Of a stretch of 64,000 nt of DNA, positions 23,031 through 33,579 are shown one piece after another. A program made the translations under genes and the position numbers. The notes beneath the pieces were generated by a model. The model made no database searches. It worked only from the letters and a program-made list of their open reading frames with translations, and was not told where the DNA came from. Every line of letters starts with the position of its first letter. The first letter of the stretch is position 1. The stretch comes from Amphimedon queenslandica (lineage: Eukaryota > Porifera > Demospongiae > Haplosclerida > Niphatidae): contig NW_003546264.1 of the NCBI RefSeq assembly GCF_000090795.2, positions 3,366-67,365 of the forward strand. Reading direction: 5' to 3'.

Positions 23031-24106
23031 CAGTTCATAATACTCTGCACATTAACTTGATGACACATACCCAATATTCCGTAGACAATATTTCATCCTG
23101 TATACATTACTAATAATAAAACAAAAACCGATAATTACATTTACTTGTACTTTTGCTCCCATATAAAATGGCATCACAGTGATCCTGATGTTAAAGGTAG
23201 TCTCTCTATGTATTTCAATCCTTTCCAACCAACAAATGTGCTTCTGATGCCAAGAGGAGAGGAAGTCCTTTGTAATTATTGGTGAATTACCTATACTTAA
23301 TGATATTCAAAATTATAATAATGACTGACCATCAGTAGAAGGAGAAAAGAAGGTTTGAAAGAGTTTATGTTGGACCAGCGCATTGGGACTCGGGGTATAA
23401 GGGAGTATGTCCTCGTGATTCACATAGTCTAATCCTATACACTCCATAATGACATTAACTATCGTCATTATTGTACCTGGTATACAGTATAACTTCTTTT
23501 TATTAGATACAGAACTCAGCGTAACAGCGTTTCGAGATGTCCTCTAATAAATAATCAATTATATATAATTATAATTGATAGTAACTTGTGATATGTCCCT
23601 CTGATCTATCAATACTTGATAAAACGTTTGATGTTCGGGTTTTAGTTCCTTCATGACTTCCCCAGACATACAGTCTTCATCCCATTTACCAACACTGTTT
23701 GATTAATAATAATACTTTAATAATAAACCAGCTAGTCGATACTTGGAAGGTTTTTGGTGCCTGTCATGATCGTAAACCCGAGAGACCCAATGAAAGAGTA
23801 TCACTCCACGGTACCCAAACACTCGGTGCAGAAAGTGCTGCATTAACAAAAATAAGGAAACAGTTAAGAAGATCATCTCTACCTGACCTGATGAATAGCT
23901 TTCATACAACTTTGGCTTATTCATACAACCGATTTCTATTAGTCTTGAGTCAACATAATAATAAATAAATAAAAATAATCCGGTACAAACTTAAAATACC
24001 TAGAGGAAGAGATTCCCCTGGAAGATGATAAGCCATTCCAGCAGCCAAGAGCAGGTACCCATTGTTTACCAACCCAATGCCTATGTAACAGACAGGTGGT
24101 CGCCAT
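22617..24106 (-). CDS. POLDIP2: Polymerase delta-interacting protein 2 (YccV-like plus ApaG domain)
   Basis: Multi-exon gene ending at TAA 22617-22619. Matching blocks in order: FLHRVFGYRGVILFHW and YDHDRH (about 23760-23845), HQTFYQVLIDQRD (about 23590-23690), LDYVNHEDILPYT and QHKLFQTFFSPS (about 23340-23470), HRETTFNIRITVMPFYMG (about 23155-23220), YCIRLENISGSTVQLRKRHW through GEGVVGQQPILS and PAYQYNSHVSL (about 22755-22935) and GFLFDIRIPPFSL (22617-22700). The last blocks form the ApaG domain. In mammals the protein works in mitochondria and the nucleus and binds DNA polymerase delta and PCNA. The proposed start at 24106 (MATTCLLHRHW, Ser/Arg-rich) looks like a mitochondrial presequence, but how it joins exon 2 is unresolved. 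Confidence 0.88.
22966..23031. repeat. (AAT)n microsatellite in POLDIP2 intron
   Basis: About 21 AAT units on the + strand, therefore ATT on the POLDIP2 sense strand. Confidence 0.9.
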
Positions 24107-24324
24107 GGCTTTACATGGGCATGGCAAATGGTTAATAAACCAAAGATGTCTGCTCGACTGCTGGTTATAAAGAAAAACTTGACGGTTTAACTGCTTTCTA
24201 AACAAATTGCAAGATAATTCTGATCATCTAGACTACTTTTCAACACTGGTTTCCTGCTGTAACATAGCAAAATAATAAGCAGAAAAATACAAAGATAGTA
24301 AAGTTGAATTGCAAGTACTTACCT
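24107..24324. other. Upstream region of POLDIP2
   Basis: No separate gene seen. On the minus strand, an acceptor-like TATGTTACAG (about 24257-24266) follows the donor-like GTAAGT of the dispersed block at 24325-24500, so a spliced 5' leader of POLDIP2 could begin inside that repeat. This is speculative. Confidence 0.35.
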
Positions 24325-24500
24325 CATCCATTACAACTGTAATTACACTATAGATCAATACTGTATGTATTATTGTGTATGTATAACTACTGTATAAGCT
24401 TATGAGTTTTACTGTATTACTGAACGTGTACAATTAGGTAAAGTACGGTTTAAAATACAGTACAATACTGTTTTAACTGCTGTATATTAGTGTTTTCACT
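24325..24500 (-). repeat. Inverted partner of the block at 1-176
   Basis: The reverse complement aligns with 1-176 almost throughout, including ATTGTACTGTATTTTAAACC and GTAATTACAGTTGTAATGGA, and diverges just after GATGAGGTAAG. See the entry at 1-176. Confidence 0.75.
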
Positions 24501-24839
24501 GTTCTATTTATAGTGAGATGGACTTTGATGTACACTAACGAAGTCTTACTCCTTCTCAAGGGGATAGATCATCTTTTACCAAGATAGGACAGCTTATATT
24601 CATTATATCTTTTTAATTGTACAACATTACTGTATATACTGAGATAATTTTAACTGTTGTTTAATTACTGTGTGGTGTGTAGACTGTTTTACCTGTATTT
24701 TAGTGTAGTATCAAGTTTATTATAACAATAACAATGACTATTTAGCTAACTATTAGGTGCGATAATGGCAGTAGTGACGTTATTACTCTAAAGAATGTAT
24801 TATTAATAAATGAATTAAGGAGATTGCGCAATACTTCTT
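24501..24839. other. AT-rich spacer, nothing recognised
   Basis: No coding pattern, structured RNA or clear repeat seen in either strand. It may be more of the dispersed element whose block ends at about 24500. Confidence 0.4.
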
Positions 24840-24915
24840 TGCATGTGCAGAAGGTTGAGTGGTGTCTACTGCACATGCGCAGACCTCCTGTGTAAAGGAA
24901 TGGGCCAACTTACTG
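24840..24915 (-). repeat. Diverged inverted copy of the NRF1-site unit
   Basis: The reverse complement contains GTTGGCCCATTCCTTTACAC and TGCGCATGTGCA, matching the units at 345-712 and 1632-1700 with a few changes. The site on the + strand is TGCACATGCGCA at 24870-24881. Confidence 0.6.
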
Positions 24916-24934
24916 TAAGTAACATACCATCTTT

Positions 24935-25620
24935 ACAAAAATGGCCAAAAAATCACTCCAAATTTTTATTACATTTTCTGACACATATTGATGTCCTTAT
25001 GCTGTGTAGAAAGATTTAGCTGATTCCGATCAAGTTTGGATTTTTTAAGATTTTTTAAAGTTGTTCAAAAATCAGACAAAAGTCCCTGTACTATAGTACA
25101 GGGATTTTTGTAAAATTTCATAAAAAGTGACAAGTAGAAAATTTCTCAATTTTATTACATTTTCTGATGCATATACATGTACTTATGCAGTGTAGAAAAT
25201 TTGAGTTGATTCTGATCAAGTTTGGATTTTTAAAGATTTTTTAAAGTTGTTCAAAAATCGGACAAAAGTCCCTGTACTATAGTACAGGGATTTTTGTAAA
25301 ATTTCATAAAAGTGACAAGTAGAAAATTCCTCAATTTTATTACATTTTCTGATGCATATACATGTACTTATGCAGTGTAGAAAGATTGAGCTGATTCCGA
25401 TCAAGTTTGGATTTTCTATGATTTTTTTAATTTTGCTCAAAAATCAAACAAAAGTCCCTGTACTATAGTACAGGGATTTTTGTAAAATTTCACCAAAATT
25501 GACAAGTAGAAAATTCCTCAATTTTATTACATTTTCTGATGCATATACATGTACTTATGCTGTGTAGAAAATTTGAGTGGATTCTGATCAATTTTGGATT
25601 TTCTATAATTTTTACATTCC
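24935..25620 (-). repeat. Satellite array, reverse orientation, three to four units
   Basis: Cores CCCTGTACTATAGTACAGGG start at 25084, 25270 and 25455 (spacing 186 and 185). Flanking segments are the reverse complement of the main array at 2560-5720. The array abuts the POLR3D stop at 25656. Confidence 0.95.
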
Positions 25621-25655
25621 ATTCCAATGGCAACTTCTACTTTGAAATTGTATCA

Positions 25656-27013
25656 TTATCTTTCAGTATGTAAACCTAGTGATTCAAGGTCAGGAGTACA
25701 GTTTAGTTTATGTGACAAGTGCCCTAGTGGAATGAATGATCCTTCACCAGTTGTTGACTTAAGTGACGCTATCTCTTGTAAGAAACCACCTCTCGTTCCC
25801 ATGGCAACATTAAGAGACACATCCCCCAGGCCTATACTAGTGTGTGGTAGTGGATGAGCTTATGAATTAATAACTGGACACTCACTTGACTCTCCCTGAC
25901 TTGTAAACTGACAGCCTCCCTATCAGCCCATCAGGGATATCTCTTAAACTACCAGTTACAATGGAACTTGATTCCTACATTAGGATATTATTAGTATCAG
26001 TATCAGGATATTATTAGGACATTATTAGTATTATTATTAGGATACTAACATCAGGTGAAGGAGAAAGAGAGGGTAACGGTAGACAGTCTGGCAACTGAAA
26101 TAAAAGGAATTGTCCTTTCCCTTCCTATCAATTAATTAATAATTAACTATTAATAATTCGGTTGACTGTTACTTCTGTTGGTTGGAATATCTCCGAAGGA
26201 CTGGTCTGACTGGTTTCTGAAACAGGATGAACTGGTTTGACCAGTACCATATCAGTATCCATTGGTTCTTCCTTTACTATACAATACAGTACAATAGGTT
26301 AGAAGTATCATCATCAGCTACTTTGTATGTTCAGAGCCAATGGTTTCTCTTTGTCACTAGAGAAGTGTTTCAATGGCAGCTGCACAGGAGGGAGGGGGCA
26401 TGAAGAAAAAACTGATGCAATATCAGATCTATGGAGACTAGCCTAATAATTAATAACAATAAATTAATTAAAAATAATTAATTACTTCTCCTTCTTCACC
26501 ACTTGATTCATAATCTCCTTCAACCTCTCTCTTTATTGGTCTATTACTAATAGTTATTGATAGTTATTAAAAGTTATTAATACTTATTACTTTGATTTAC
26601 GTTCTTCTTTAACTACAGTGTCTTTCTTTACTGATCCAAAAGTAGCCCCTCCCCTTCCTCTTGCTCCCTCGGCTGGTCCCATACTAAACACTGAAGCTGA
26701 TGTCACTATCTCACGTCTTCTCTTGCCCCTCCCCTTTTCAAGAGGTGGGGCCTTTTTAGATTTTGATGATGGCACTGGTTTAATTGTGGGTGTGGATTCC
26801 TGTGTTTTGGGTGGAGCCTCAGGCTTTGGTCTACGTACTGGAATATTAGGAACATATACTTTCTAGAAACACACAAACTTAATTAATTAATCAATATTCA
26901 AACCTTTTTGACTCCTCCCAGTGTGAGGTCTCTCTTTCCTTTGAGTGATGGAAGACGATCAGTTGGACCTTTTGCTCTTTGATCTGGTAATTAATAATAA
27001 TAATAATAATAAC

Positions 27014-27054
<41 letters not shown>

Positions 27055-27104
27055 TAATAATAATAATAATAATAATAGTAACAAAACTTTGTCTTACCAG
27101 ACAT
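25656..27104 (-). CDS. POLR3D: RNA polymerase III subunit RPC4
   Basis: Multi-exon gene from ATG 27104 (a first exon of only a few codons) to TAA 25656-25658. Conserved blocks: LPSLKGKRDLTLGGVKKK plus VYVPNIPVRRPKP (about 26830-26985), the basic KGRGKRRREIV with FSMGPAEGARGRG (26587-26775), PPVQLPLKHF (about 26370-26440), QLPDCLPLPS (about 26060-26095), IPDGLIGRLSVYKSGRVK (about 25885-25960), and the C terminus DVSLNVAMGT, GGFLQEI, LGHLSHKLNCTPDLESL (25656-25850). RPC4 forms a subcomplex with RPC5 in Pol III and helps initiation and termination on tRNA and 5S genes. An (ATT)n-bearing intron follows exon 1. Confidence 0.9.
26993..27077. repeat. (AAT)n microsatellite in POLR3D intron 1
   Basis: Nearly pure AAT on the + strand (ATT on the sense strand), occupying most of the short first intron and ending close to the acceptor ATTACCAG. 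Confidence 0.9.
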
Positions 27105-27183
27105 CTTTTTAATTAAGCAATAGCTCAATTATTGAGCCACGCCCCATGAGCCCCACCTTAGTGAGTGGGCGTTAGTAGTTACA
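27105..27183. promoter_or_regulatory. 79-bp divergent promoter, POLR3D / arylsulfatase
   Basis: The two start codons are separated by 79 bp only. The spacer holds a 15-bp inverted repeat GCTCAATTATTGAGC (about 27123-27137) and GCCACGCCCC, a GC-box-like site. Both genes must start transcription here or within the neighbour. Confidence 0.6.
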
Positions 27184-28749
27184 ATGCAGCAAAAGGTCAT
27201 TTCAGTTCTTTCCTTCTTCGTCCTCTCCTCTCTCCTTCCCCAGGGGATAGGGAACCAGCCAAACATTGTGCTACTGTTTGCTGATGATCTGGGATACGGG
27301 GACCTGAGCTATTATGGACATCCAACATCAAACACAACAAATTTGGACACACTGGCCTCCCAAGGATTGGTATTCAGTCAGTTTTATACAGCCAGTCCTG
27401 TCTGCTCTCCTTCAAGAGCTGCCATACTAACTGGCAGACTCCAGACTAGGACAGGAGTGTGGCCTGGAGTGTTTGTCCCTCCCAATAAAGGAGGTCTCCC
27501 TCATAATGAGACCACCATAGCAGAAATGCTGAAGCCATTAGGTTATAAATCAGCTATTGTTGGTAAATGGCATTTGGGTGTTGGTGAGAATGGTAACTTC
27601 TTACCTACCAATCACGGGTTTGATTACTACATGGGAATACCTTACTCTCACGACATGTGCCCCTGTCCAATATGCTTCTATCCAAATGCAGGTTGTCTCA
27701 GTGGCTGTGATAGAGCCTACAGTCCTTGTCCGATATTTGAAAATGATAAGATAGTACAGCAACCTGCTGACTTCACTCACATGGCACTCAAGTATTCAGG
27801 AGCTGCTACTAGTTTCATAAAATCAAATGCAGCAAGTAAGACTCCATTCTTCCTGTACATGGCATTCCAGCACACACACAAGCCGCAGTTTTCAGGCCAA
27901 GAGTTTGTCAATAGTAGCATTAGGGGACCTTTTGGTGACTCACTCAGTGAGCTGGACTGGCAAGTTGGTGAAATAATGGAAGCACTGCATGAATCAGGTG
28001 TGTCTGATGATACCTTTGTATTCTTCACTGCAGATAATGGCCCCTCACTTCACATGGGACCCCATGGAGGGAATGGTGGACTGTTAAGATGTGGTAAAGG
28101 AACAACTTGGGAAGGAGGACAAAGAGAGGCAGCCATTGCTTGGTGGCCTAACATGATATCTCCAGGAAGAACAGCTTCTCTAGCGGCTACAGTGGACCTT
28201 CTACCAACCATTGCTAAAATAACTGGAGCAACAAAACCTAATGTCTCTTTGGACGGATATGACATGTCACCAATACTCTTTCACTCCAAACCAGGTCTTA
28301 GGGAAGCTTACTTTTATTATCCAAAGAACCCAGACCCGAGCAAAGGTCTTTATGCAGTAAGGAACCAGCAGTACAAGGCCCACTACTATCAGGAGGGCAG
28401 CCATTGTCAGAATACTTACCCTGACATTGTCTGCAGATCCAACTATTCAGAGAGAGCAGTAGACCCACCAGAGCTCTACAACCTATTGAATGATCCAAGT
28501 GAGGTATACCCAATTGATGGAACTAGTGATGAATATAAAAGTGTAATGGCTGAGCTTAACAAATTAAAAGATGAATTTGAGAAAGGAATGGTTTGGGGTG
28601 AGTCTCAAATGCATGCTGGATCCTCCTCAAGTCTTAACCCGTGTGCTTCTCCTGGTTGTACTCCGTTCCCCTCCTGCTGTAAGACTCCTCCCACTGAGAA
28701 ATGGAGGAATGATCTATGGCACCATACAACTAGCAGTCACATACCATAA
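27184..28749 (+). CDS. Secreted/lysosomal arylsulfatase (ARSA/GALNS type)
   Basis: Single uninterrupted frame of 521 residues with a signal peptide (about 1-23). The sulfatase signature is complete: NIVLLFADDLGYGDLSYYGH (metal-binding Asp pair), the formylglycine motif CSPSRAAILTGR (about 78-89; the Cys is converted to formylglycine), IVGKWHLG (catalytic Lys and His), AFQHTHKP and FTADNGP (metal-binding Asp/Asn). The wording and the Cys-rich CPCPICFYPN insertion resemble animal arylsulfatase A. It would hydrolyse sulfate esters of lipids or glycans. It is intronless in an intron-rich neighbourhood, as is the fucosidase at 5862, which could reflect retroposition or transfer. Confidence 0.92.
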   Translation: MQQKVISVLSFFVLSSLLPQGIGNQPNIVLLFADDLGYGDLSYYGHPTSNTTNLDTLASQGLVFSQFYTASPVCSPSRAAILTGRLQTRTGVWPGVFVPPNKGGLPHNETTIAEMLKPLGYKSAIVGKWHLGVGENGNFLPTNHGFDYYMGIPYSHDMCPCPICFYPNAGCLSGCDRAYSPCPIFENDKIVQQPADFTHMALKYSGAATSFIKSNAASKTPFFLYMAFQHTHKPQFSGQEFVNSSIRGPFGDSLSELDWQVGEIMEALHESGVSDDTFVFFTADNGPSLHMGPHGGNGGLLRCGKGTTWEGGQREAAIAWWPNMISPGRTASLAATVDLLPTIAKITGATKPNVSLDGYDMSPILFHSKPGLREAYFYYPKNPDPSKGLYAVRNQQYKAHYYQEGSHCQNTYPDIVCRSNYSERAVDPPELYNLLNDPSEVYPIDGTSDEYKSVMAELNKLKDEFEKGMVWGESQMHAGSSSSLNPCASPGCTPFPSCCKTPPTEKWRNDLWHHTTSSHIP

Positions 28750-28938
28750 CTAATATTATTATTATTATTATTATTATTGCTATTGCTATTAATGCTACCA
28801 TCATGACTAATGCTAGTATGCTGCGTATATTAGTATCGTTGCTATGGCTACAGTCTTGCTTTATTAAAACAAAAACTGACATGAATTACTTTATGAAAAG
28901 AGAGAGAGAAGAAGAGATTCAATAGAATCAACTGTTAT

Positions 28939-30549
28939 TTAAGATTGTTTCTTTGCTTTTCCAGAAATAAAAGAGTTCAATTTTGAATAAAGGATAGAGA
29001 TAAGTGTATAAGAATTCAATAATGCAAGAAAGAAGAACAAAATGCTGATTAGTCCAACCTAAAACATGATAAATGAAAATAGATCAGGTATTAGCTGGAC
29101 AGTACTAACCTGCCACTTCTGGCAGTCTTCAATTGCATAAATCATTGCATACAGAGTGTAGGCATTGTAAAACTGGAATATCTAGACATTGAAAATATCA
29201 ATTATTATTATTATTATTATTATCATTGTACATACGTATATTCCTATGAGACAAATCACTAGAAATGAGAAATCAAAAACAATTCCAACTCTTGATTCTA
29301 AAATGATACAATAAGGTTTAGTCATAGTCCCCGCCCACTACACACCTTGAGTCACCATCATGTGGTGGGTCTTTCCCATTGCAATTTGACGATAAAGTTT
29401 TGCTCTTTGATAGACAAATTGCAAAGCCATTACACAGCCTTTAATAATCATTTATAATAAAAATATAATAATGTCACATCATTTACTTAAGCAGATTGTA
29501 AATAAAATGAACTGAACTTTAAAGGCTGAATAACAGTCACCAGGTGGCCTGAATACGCCAAATACCTAAACACAGCTGAAATGTTCCACTTACCACATGA
29601 GGAATACACCAGCCATTGTGATACTGCCATAATGGTGGACCAACCACCACCACTTGATCCTAAGGAGATGCACAGACACAAACCAATACTCTAAGAGAGA
29701 ACAAGTAGGCAATGTACTTTGATCCGTTACTCAATAGAACCATTTCTCTTAGTGTTATTGTGAAATAATACCAAACACTGGCACAGTGGAGCAACGCACT
29801 GGGGAGCCTATTAATAATAATAATAACAACAATAATAATTGATAATAATAATAATAATAACAACAATAATAATTGATAATAATAATAATAATAATAATAA
29901 CAACAATAATAGTAATATTCACTGATATTCAAAGAAGACGAGACTACCAATAGACAGGACAGTCATTAGTCCGATATTAAATAATTTAAATTTCTCATAT
30001 TCTTGTTTATATTCAAGTCTACAATCATGATCAATGTCAGAATTACATTAAACAATACACCAACCTGTCACTCTTGCTCAATGTCACATTGATATTACCA
30101 ATTATCTGAGCAAGAATAAACCTTCAGAAAATAATAATAATAACTATTATTATTATTATTGATTAAAATCCTTACATTGGTGGCTGTTTAAAGGTGCTTT
30201 TCATGTCATTCAAAGTTGCTAACATATTTCTAATATCTGTCTTCTCATCACTACTCCTAATAATCGTGTAATAGAATACAGTGTACAAGTACATGTATCA
30301 TTATCATGTGCCATACAAACTCTTCTCAGTCCTGAGGTATTCCTTTCCTTCAGTTGAGAGTTTAGACACTGAACTCAAGCAATCCTTCTCTAATCCAGAC
30401 AAATTTAAACGAGCCTCGTTCAGTTCTTCATACTTGCTCTAAGAGGGAGAGAGAGGGGGAGAGAGGGATACAGAGAGTGTATGGCAGGATGTTACCCTCA
30501 ACTCTTGGTATTTGGCATTGATTCCGTTGAATGCTTTGTCTCCATCCAT
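28939..30549 (-). CDS. TMEM120: TMEM120 family membrane protein (TACAN/NET29)
   Basis: Multi-exon gene from ATG 30549 (MDGDKAFNGINAKYQELR) to TAA 28939-28941. N-terminal exons (30190-30450) are charged and probably coiled coil. Then VWYYFTITLREMVLLSNGS (about 29700-29800), WWLVHHYGSITMAGVFLMW (about 29590-29655), FVYQRAKLYRQIAMGKTHHM (about 29345-29435), IFQFYNAYTLYAM...CQKWQ (about 29110-29180) and a C-terminal membrane segment VGLISILFFFLALLNSYTL. This matches TMEM120A/B: six membrane spans, an ELOVL-like fold that binds coenzyme A, located at the ER/nuclear envelope and linked to fat-cell biology; an ion-channel role has been disputed. Confidence 0.88.
29811..29912. repeat. (AAT)n microsatellite with interruptions in TMEM120
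   Basis: AAT/AAC units on the + strand within an intron, hence mainly ATT on the sense strand. A second run at about 29199-29222 in the same gene has the opposite strand orientation. Confidence 0.85.
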
Positions 30550-30609
30550 CTTGAACTTGATTATTTTTTGTAAAGAAGATTAAAATAACAAGGGGCGTCT
30601 CTCTTTACC
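30550..30609. promoter_or_regulatory. 60-bp divergent promoter, TMEM120 / Ser-rich gene
   Basis: Start codons at 30549 (-) and 30610 (+) face away with 60 bp between them. No TATA box is evident. Confidence 0.5.
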
Positions 30610-32616
30610 ATGGCAACTGGAAGGAAGGTCTTGCTCTCTTTAAAAAGCAAAAAGAAACCAGTAGAGACGAGAAGAGAGAGAGAAGGAGGGAGAGAGAGAG
30701 AGCAAAAAGAAAGAGACAAGCTACCAGACAACAGGAAGAGTCTTCTGTCCCTTGACTCAAGGTATAGTGTACCTACAGACTGACTTATGTAGACTATTAC
30801 TTGCTCTTTGGTAGGAAACTGTTTTACAAGTTCATCTCAAAGAAAGAAACTACTCAACTGCCAGCAACTAATGTTAGTATATTAATATTATTAATTAATT
30901 AATTATTAAGCAAATTTAAAGATTCGTAAATGTCCACACTTGATTGGAATCAGCTCAAACTTTCTACACGACATAAGGGCATCAATATGTATCAGAAAAT
31001 GTAATAAAAATTTGGGTTGATTCCGGAGCCATTTTTTGGAAAAACCATGGACTATAGCCTTGGGTGTTTTTCAGATTTTTGGCATTTTCTTAAAACGGCC
31101 ATAACTTGAATAATTAAAGTCGGAATCAGCTCAAACTTTCTACACAGCATAAGGGCATCAATATGTATCAGAAAATGTAATAAAAATTTGGGTTGATTCC
31201 GGAGCCATTTTTTGGAAAAACCATGGACTATAGCCTTGGGTGTTTTTCAGATTTTTGGCATTTTCTTAAAACGGCCATAACTTGAATAATTAAAGTCAGA
31301 ATCAGCTCAAACTTTCTACACAGCATAAGGGCATCAATATGTATCAGAAAATGTAATAAAAATTTGGGTTGATTCCGGAGCCATTTTTTGGAAAAACCAT
31401 GGACTATAGCCTTGGGTGTTTTTCAGATTTTTGGCATTTACTTAAAACGGCCATAACTTGAATAATTAAAGTCAGAATCAGCTCAAACTTTCTATACAAC
31501 ATAAGAACATGTATATGTATCAGAAAATGTAATAAAAATGGAGAATTCTCTACTTTCTATTTTTGGCAAAATTTGCCTGAGACCATGTACTATATAGTAC
31601 AGGGACTTTTGTCCGATTTTGGAGCAACTTTAAAAATTCGTAAAAAATCCAATTTTGATCGGAATCAGCTCAAACTTTCTACACAACATAAGAACATGTA
31701 TATATATGTATCAGAAAATGTAATAAAAATGGAGAATTCTCTACTTTCTATTTTTGGCAAAATTTGCCCGAGACCATGTACTATAGTACAGGGACTTTTG
31801 TCCGATTTTGGAGCGACTTTAAAAATTCGTAAAAAATCCAATTTTGATCGGAATCAGCTCAAACTTTCTACACTGCATAAGGACATGTATATGCATCAGA
31901 AAATGTAATAAAAATTGAGAAATTCTCTACTTTTGTATTTTGGCGGCGAAATTTGGCCAAAATCCTTGTACTATATTTTGATCTGATTTTGGAGAAACTC
32001 TAAAAAAGATTTAATTTTGATCAGTACAGGGACTTTGGTCGTATCTGATTATTTCTGTATTTATTTATTTATTTTATTATTTTAGTTATTGTACACAATT
32101 TCTTCTTCCTCGTCTTCCTCCACTTGGAGTCCTTTGCCTCCTCCTAATATAAAGAGACTCACTCAATCACACAATATCCCCTCCAATGAATCAGTACAGG
32201 ACAGTCCATGGACTAATAGGAGCAGCTGTTCTTCAATCGGCAGTGAAGAAGAAGAAGTGAGATATAAAGAAAGAGGAAGGAACAGTAGCAGTTCTGGTAT
32301 TGTTTCTTGTAAGAGATCTGTTGATAGACAAACCACTCTTGATGGGAGTATTGCTATGAACTCTTCAAATAAAAGATCACATTGTTACAAGAAGAAGACA
32401 TCTTCCTTCTCATTCACTGCTACTAATAATAAATCATTCACCAGCGGAACAACACACTCATCATTTGTACCAGAATCATTTACGACAAATACAAGGGACA
32501 ATGGTTGTCATGGTAACAGTCGTCATGGTAGCAGCAGCGATGATGCAATCAGGATTGATGATGAAGAAGAATTTGATAAACTATGTTCTTGTATTGACTT
32601 GACTTTGTATAAATAA
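30610..32616 (+). CDS. Unrecognised basic, Ser-rich protein
   Basis: Three exons join in phase: 30610-30761 (MATGRKVLLSLKSKKKPVE...), 30815-30872 (KLFYKFISKKETTQLPATN) and 32086-32616, about 246 residues. I do not recognise the family. The start is Lys/Arg-rich, the middle is Ser/Asn-rich and polar with no membrane span, and the end is acidic (DDAIRIDDEEEFDKLCSCID). Support comes from ATG in good context (ACCATGG), clean splice sites, phase agreement and position head-to-head with TMEM120. Intron 2 (30873-32085) is almost filled by satellite copies. It is probably a rapidly evolving, disordered protein. Confidence 0.6.
30905..32045 (+). repeat. Mixed satellite array in an intron: 176-bp and 186-bp subfamilies
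   Basis: Three tandem units of a second subfamily (core CCATGGACTATAGCC near 31045, 31221 and 31397; spacing 176) carry TTGGGTGTTTTTCAGATTTT and AAACGGCCATAACTTGAATA. They are followed by two or three dyad-type units (cores near 31583 and 31774). Both types share CAGCTCAAACTTTCTACAC and CAGAAAATGTAATAAAAA. Confidence 0.92.
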
Positions 32617-32704
32617 AATAAATTATTTTTTCATACATTATTTGTAAGGTTCATCAGTTACAATTATGATTGGTTGTCTGAGCAAATTTGAGCTCTGCAA
32701 TAAG

Positions 32705-33511
32705 ATGGTGGTAAGTTCTGTAGTCGATAATAATTGATGAGTTTGTAATGAATTGTAGAAGATAGCTCTCCAGTTTAAAGCTTGTCTCGAAGGAATTACT
32801 AAACTAGAAGCAACAGGAGAAGATTTTAGATGGTACCTCAAAGTAAGGAGATCCTCTTTCTTGTTGTGTTGTAAATTCTATTTTAATTTATTAAGATTAA
32901 ATGCAATAGCTGTGGGACTGATAATGATAATTGGATCTACATTACACTATTGGTAAGTTTCATCATCATCATCATCATCGTTGTTATTATCATTATTGTT
33001 GTTAATTAGGAGACACAGCCATTAAAAGGTGGCAGAGGAACTGCTCATTTTGTCGCTAANNNNNNNNNNNNNNNNNNNNNNNNNNNNNNNNNNNNNNNNN
33101 NNNNNNNNNNNNNNNNNNNNNNNNNNNGTTTGAAGATAATCTCCAGTTCAAGACAATAGTGGTATTTGATTGTAGAGGACTGGAACCAATTGACTTTGAC
33201 CCAAGAGTAATCATAATATACTTTTAATGTGTTACTAATAATAGTAACATAATGCATAGTCTGTTACTAATATTAGTAACACCTATTAATAGTAACAATT
33301 ATTTTTTCATTTGCAGTCTGGATTTACTGCCATTGGGATAGACAGTGGAACACCATTTACTGACATAGATCTGAACTCAAAAGTAAAGAACTTAAAATAT
33401 AATAATAACAATAGTTACTATTATATTAAATAGGAATGGACAGAGTATGATGAGAAGGAAGGAGCACCAGTTTCAATATTTGAAGTGGAACATCAGTTTA
33501 AAAAATTATAA
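32705..33511 (+). CDS. CZIB: CZIB (C1orf123/UPF0587), CXXC zinc-binding protein
   Basis: Exons 32705-32710 (only ATG GTG), 32759-32842, 32896-32952, 33010 into the gap, out of the gap to 33206, 33317-33382 and 33434-33511. The protein reads [54 protein letters not shown], then after the gap [39 protein letters not shown] and [20 protein letters not shown]. This is the eukaryote-wide CZIB family of about 160 residues, which binds zinc through two CXXC motifs; its role is poorly known. The second CXXC falls inside the run of Ns, so it cannot be checked. Confidence 0.92.
33060..33127. other. Assembly gap (68 Ns)
   Basis: A run of N inside CZIB. It hides the end of one exon and the start of the next, or one continuous exon. 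Confidence 0.99.
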
Positions 33512-33579
33512 ACTTCATAATAACAATAATGCAGTTATAATATCTAAAATCATGTCAAGAAGAGTGCATATGCAGTTTT

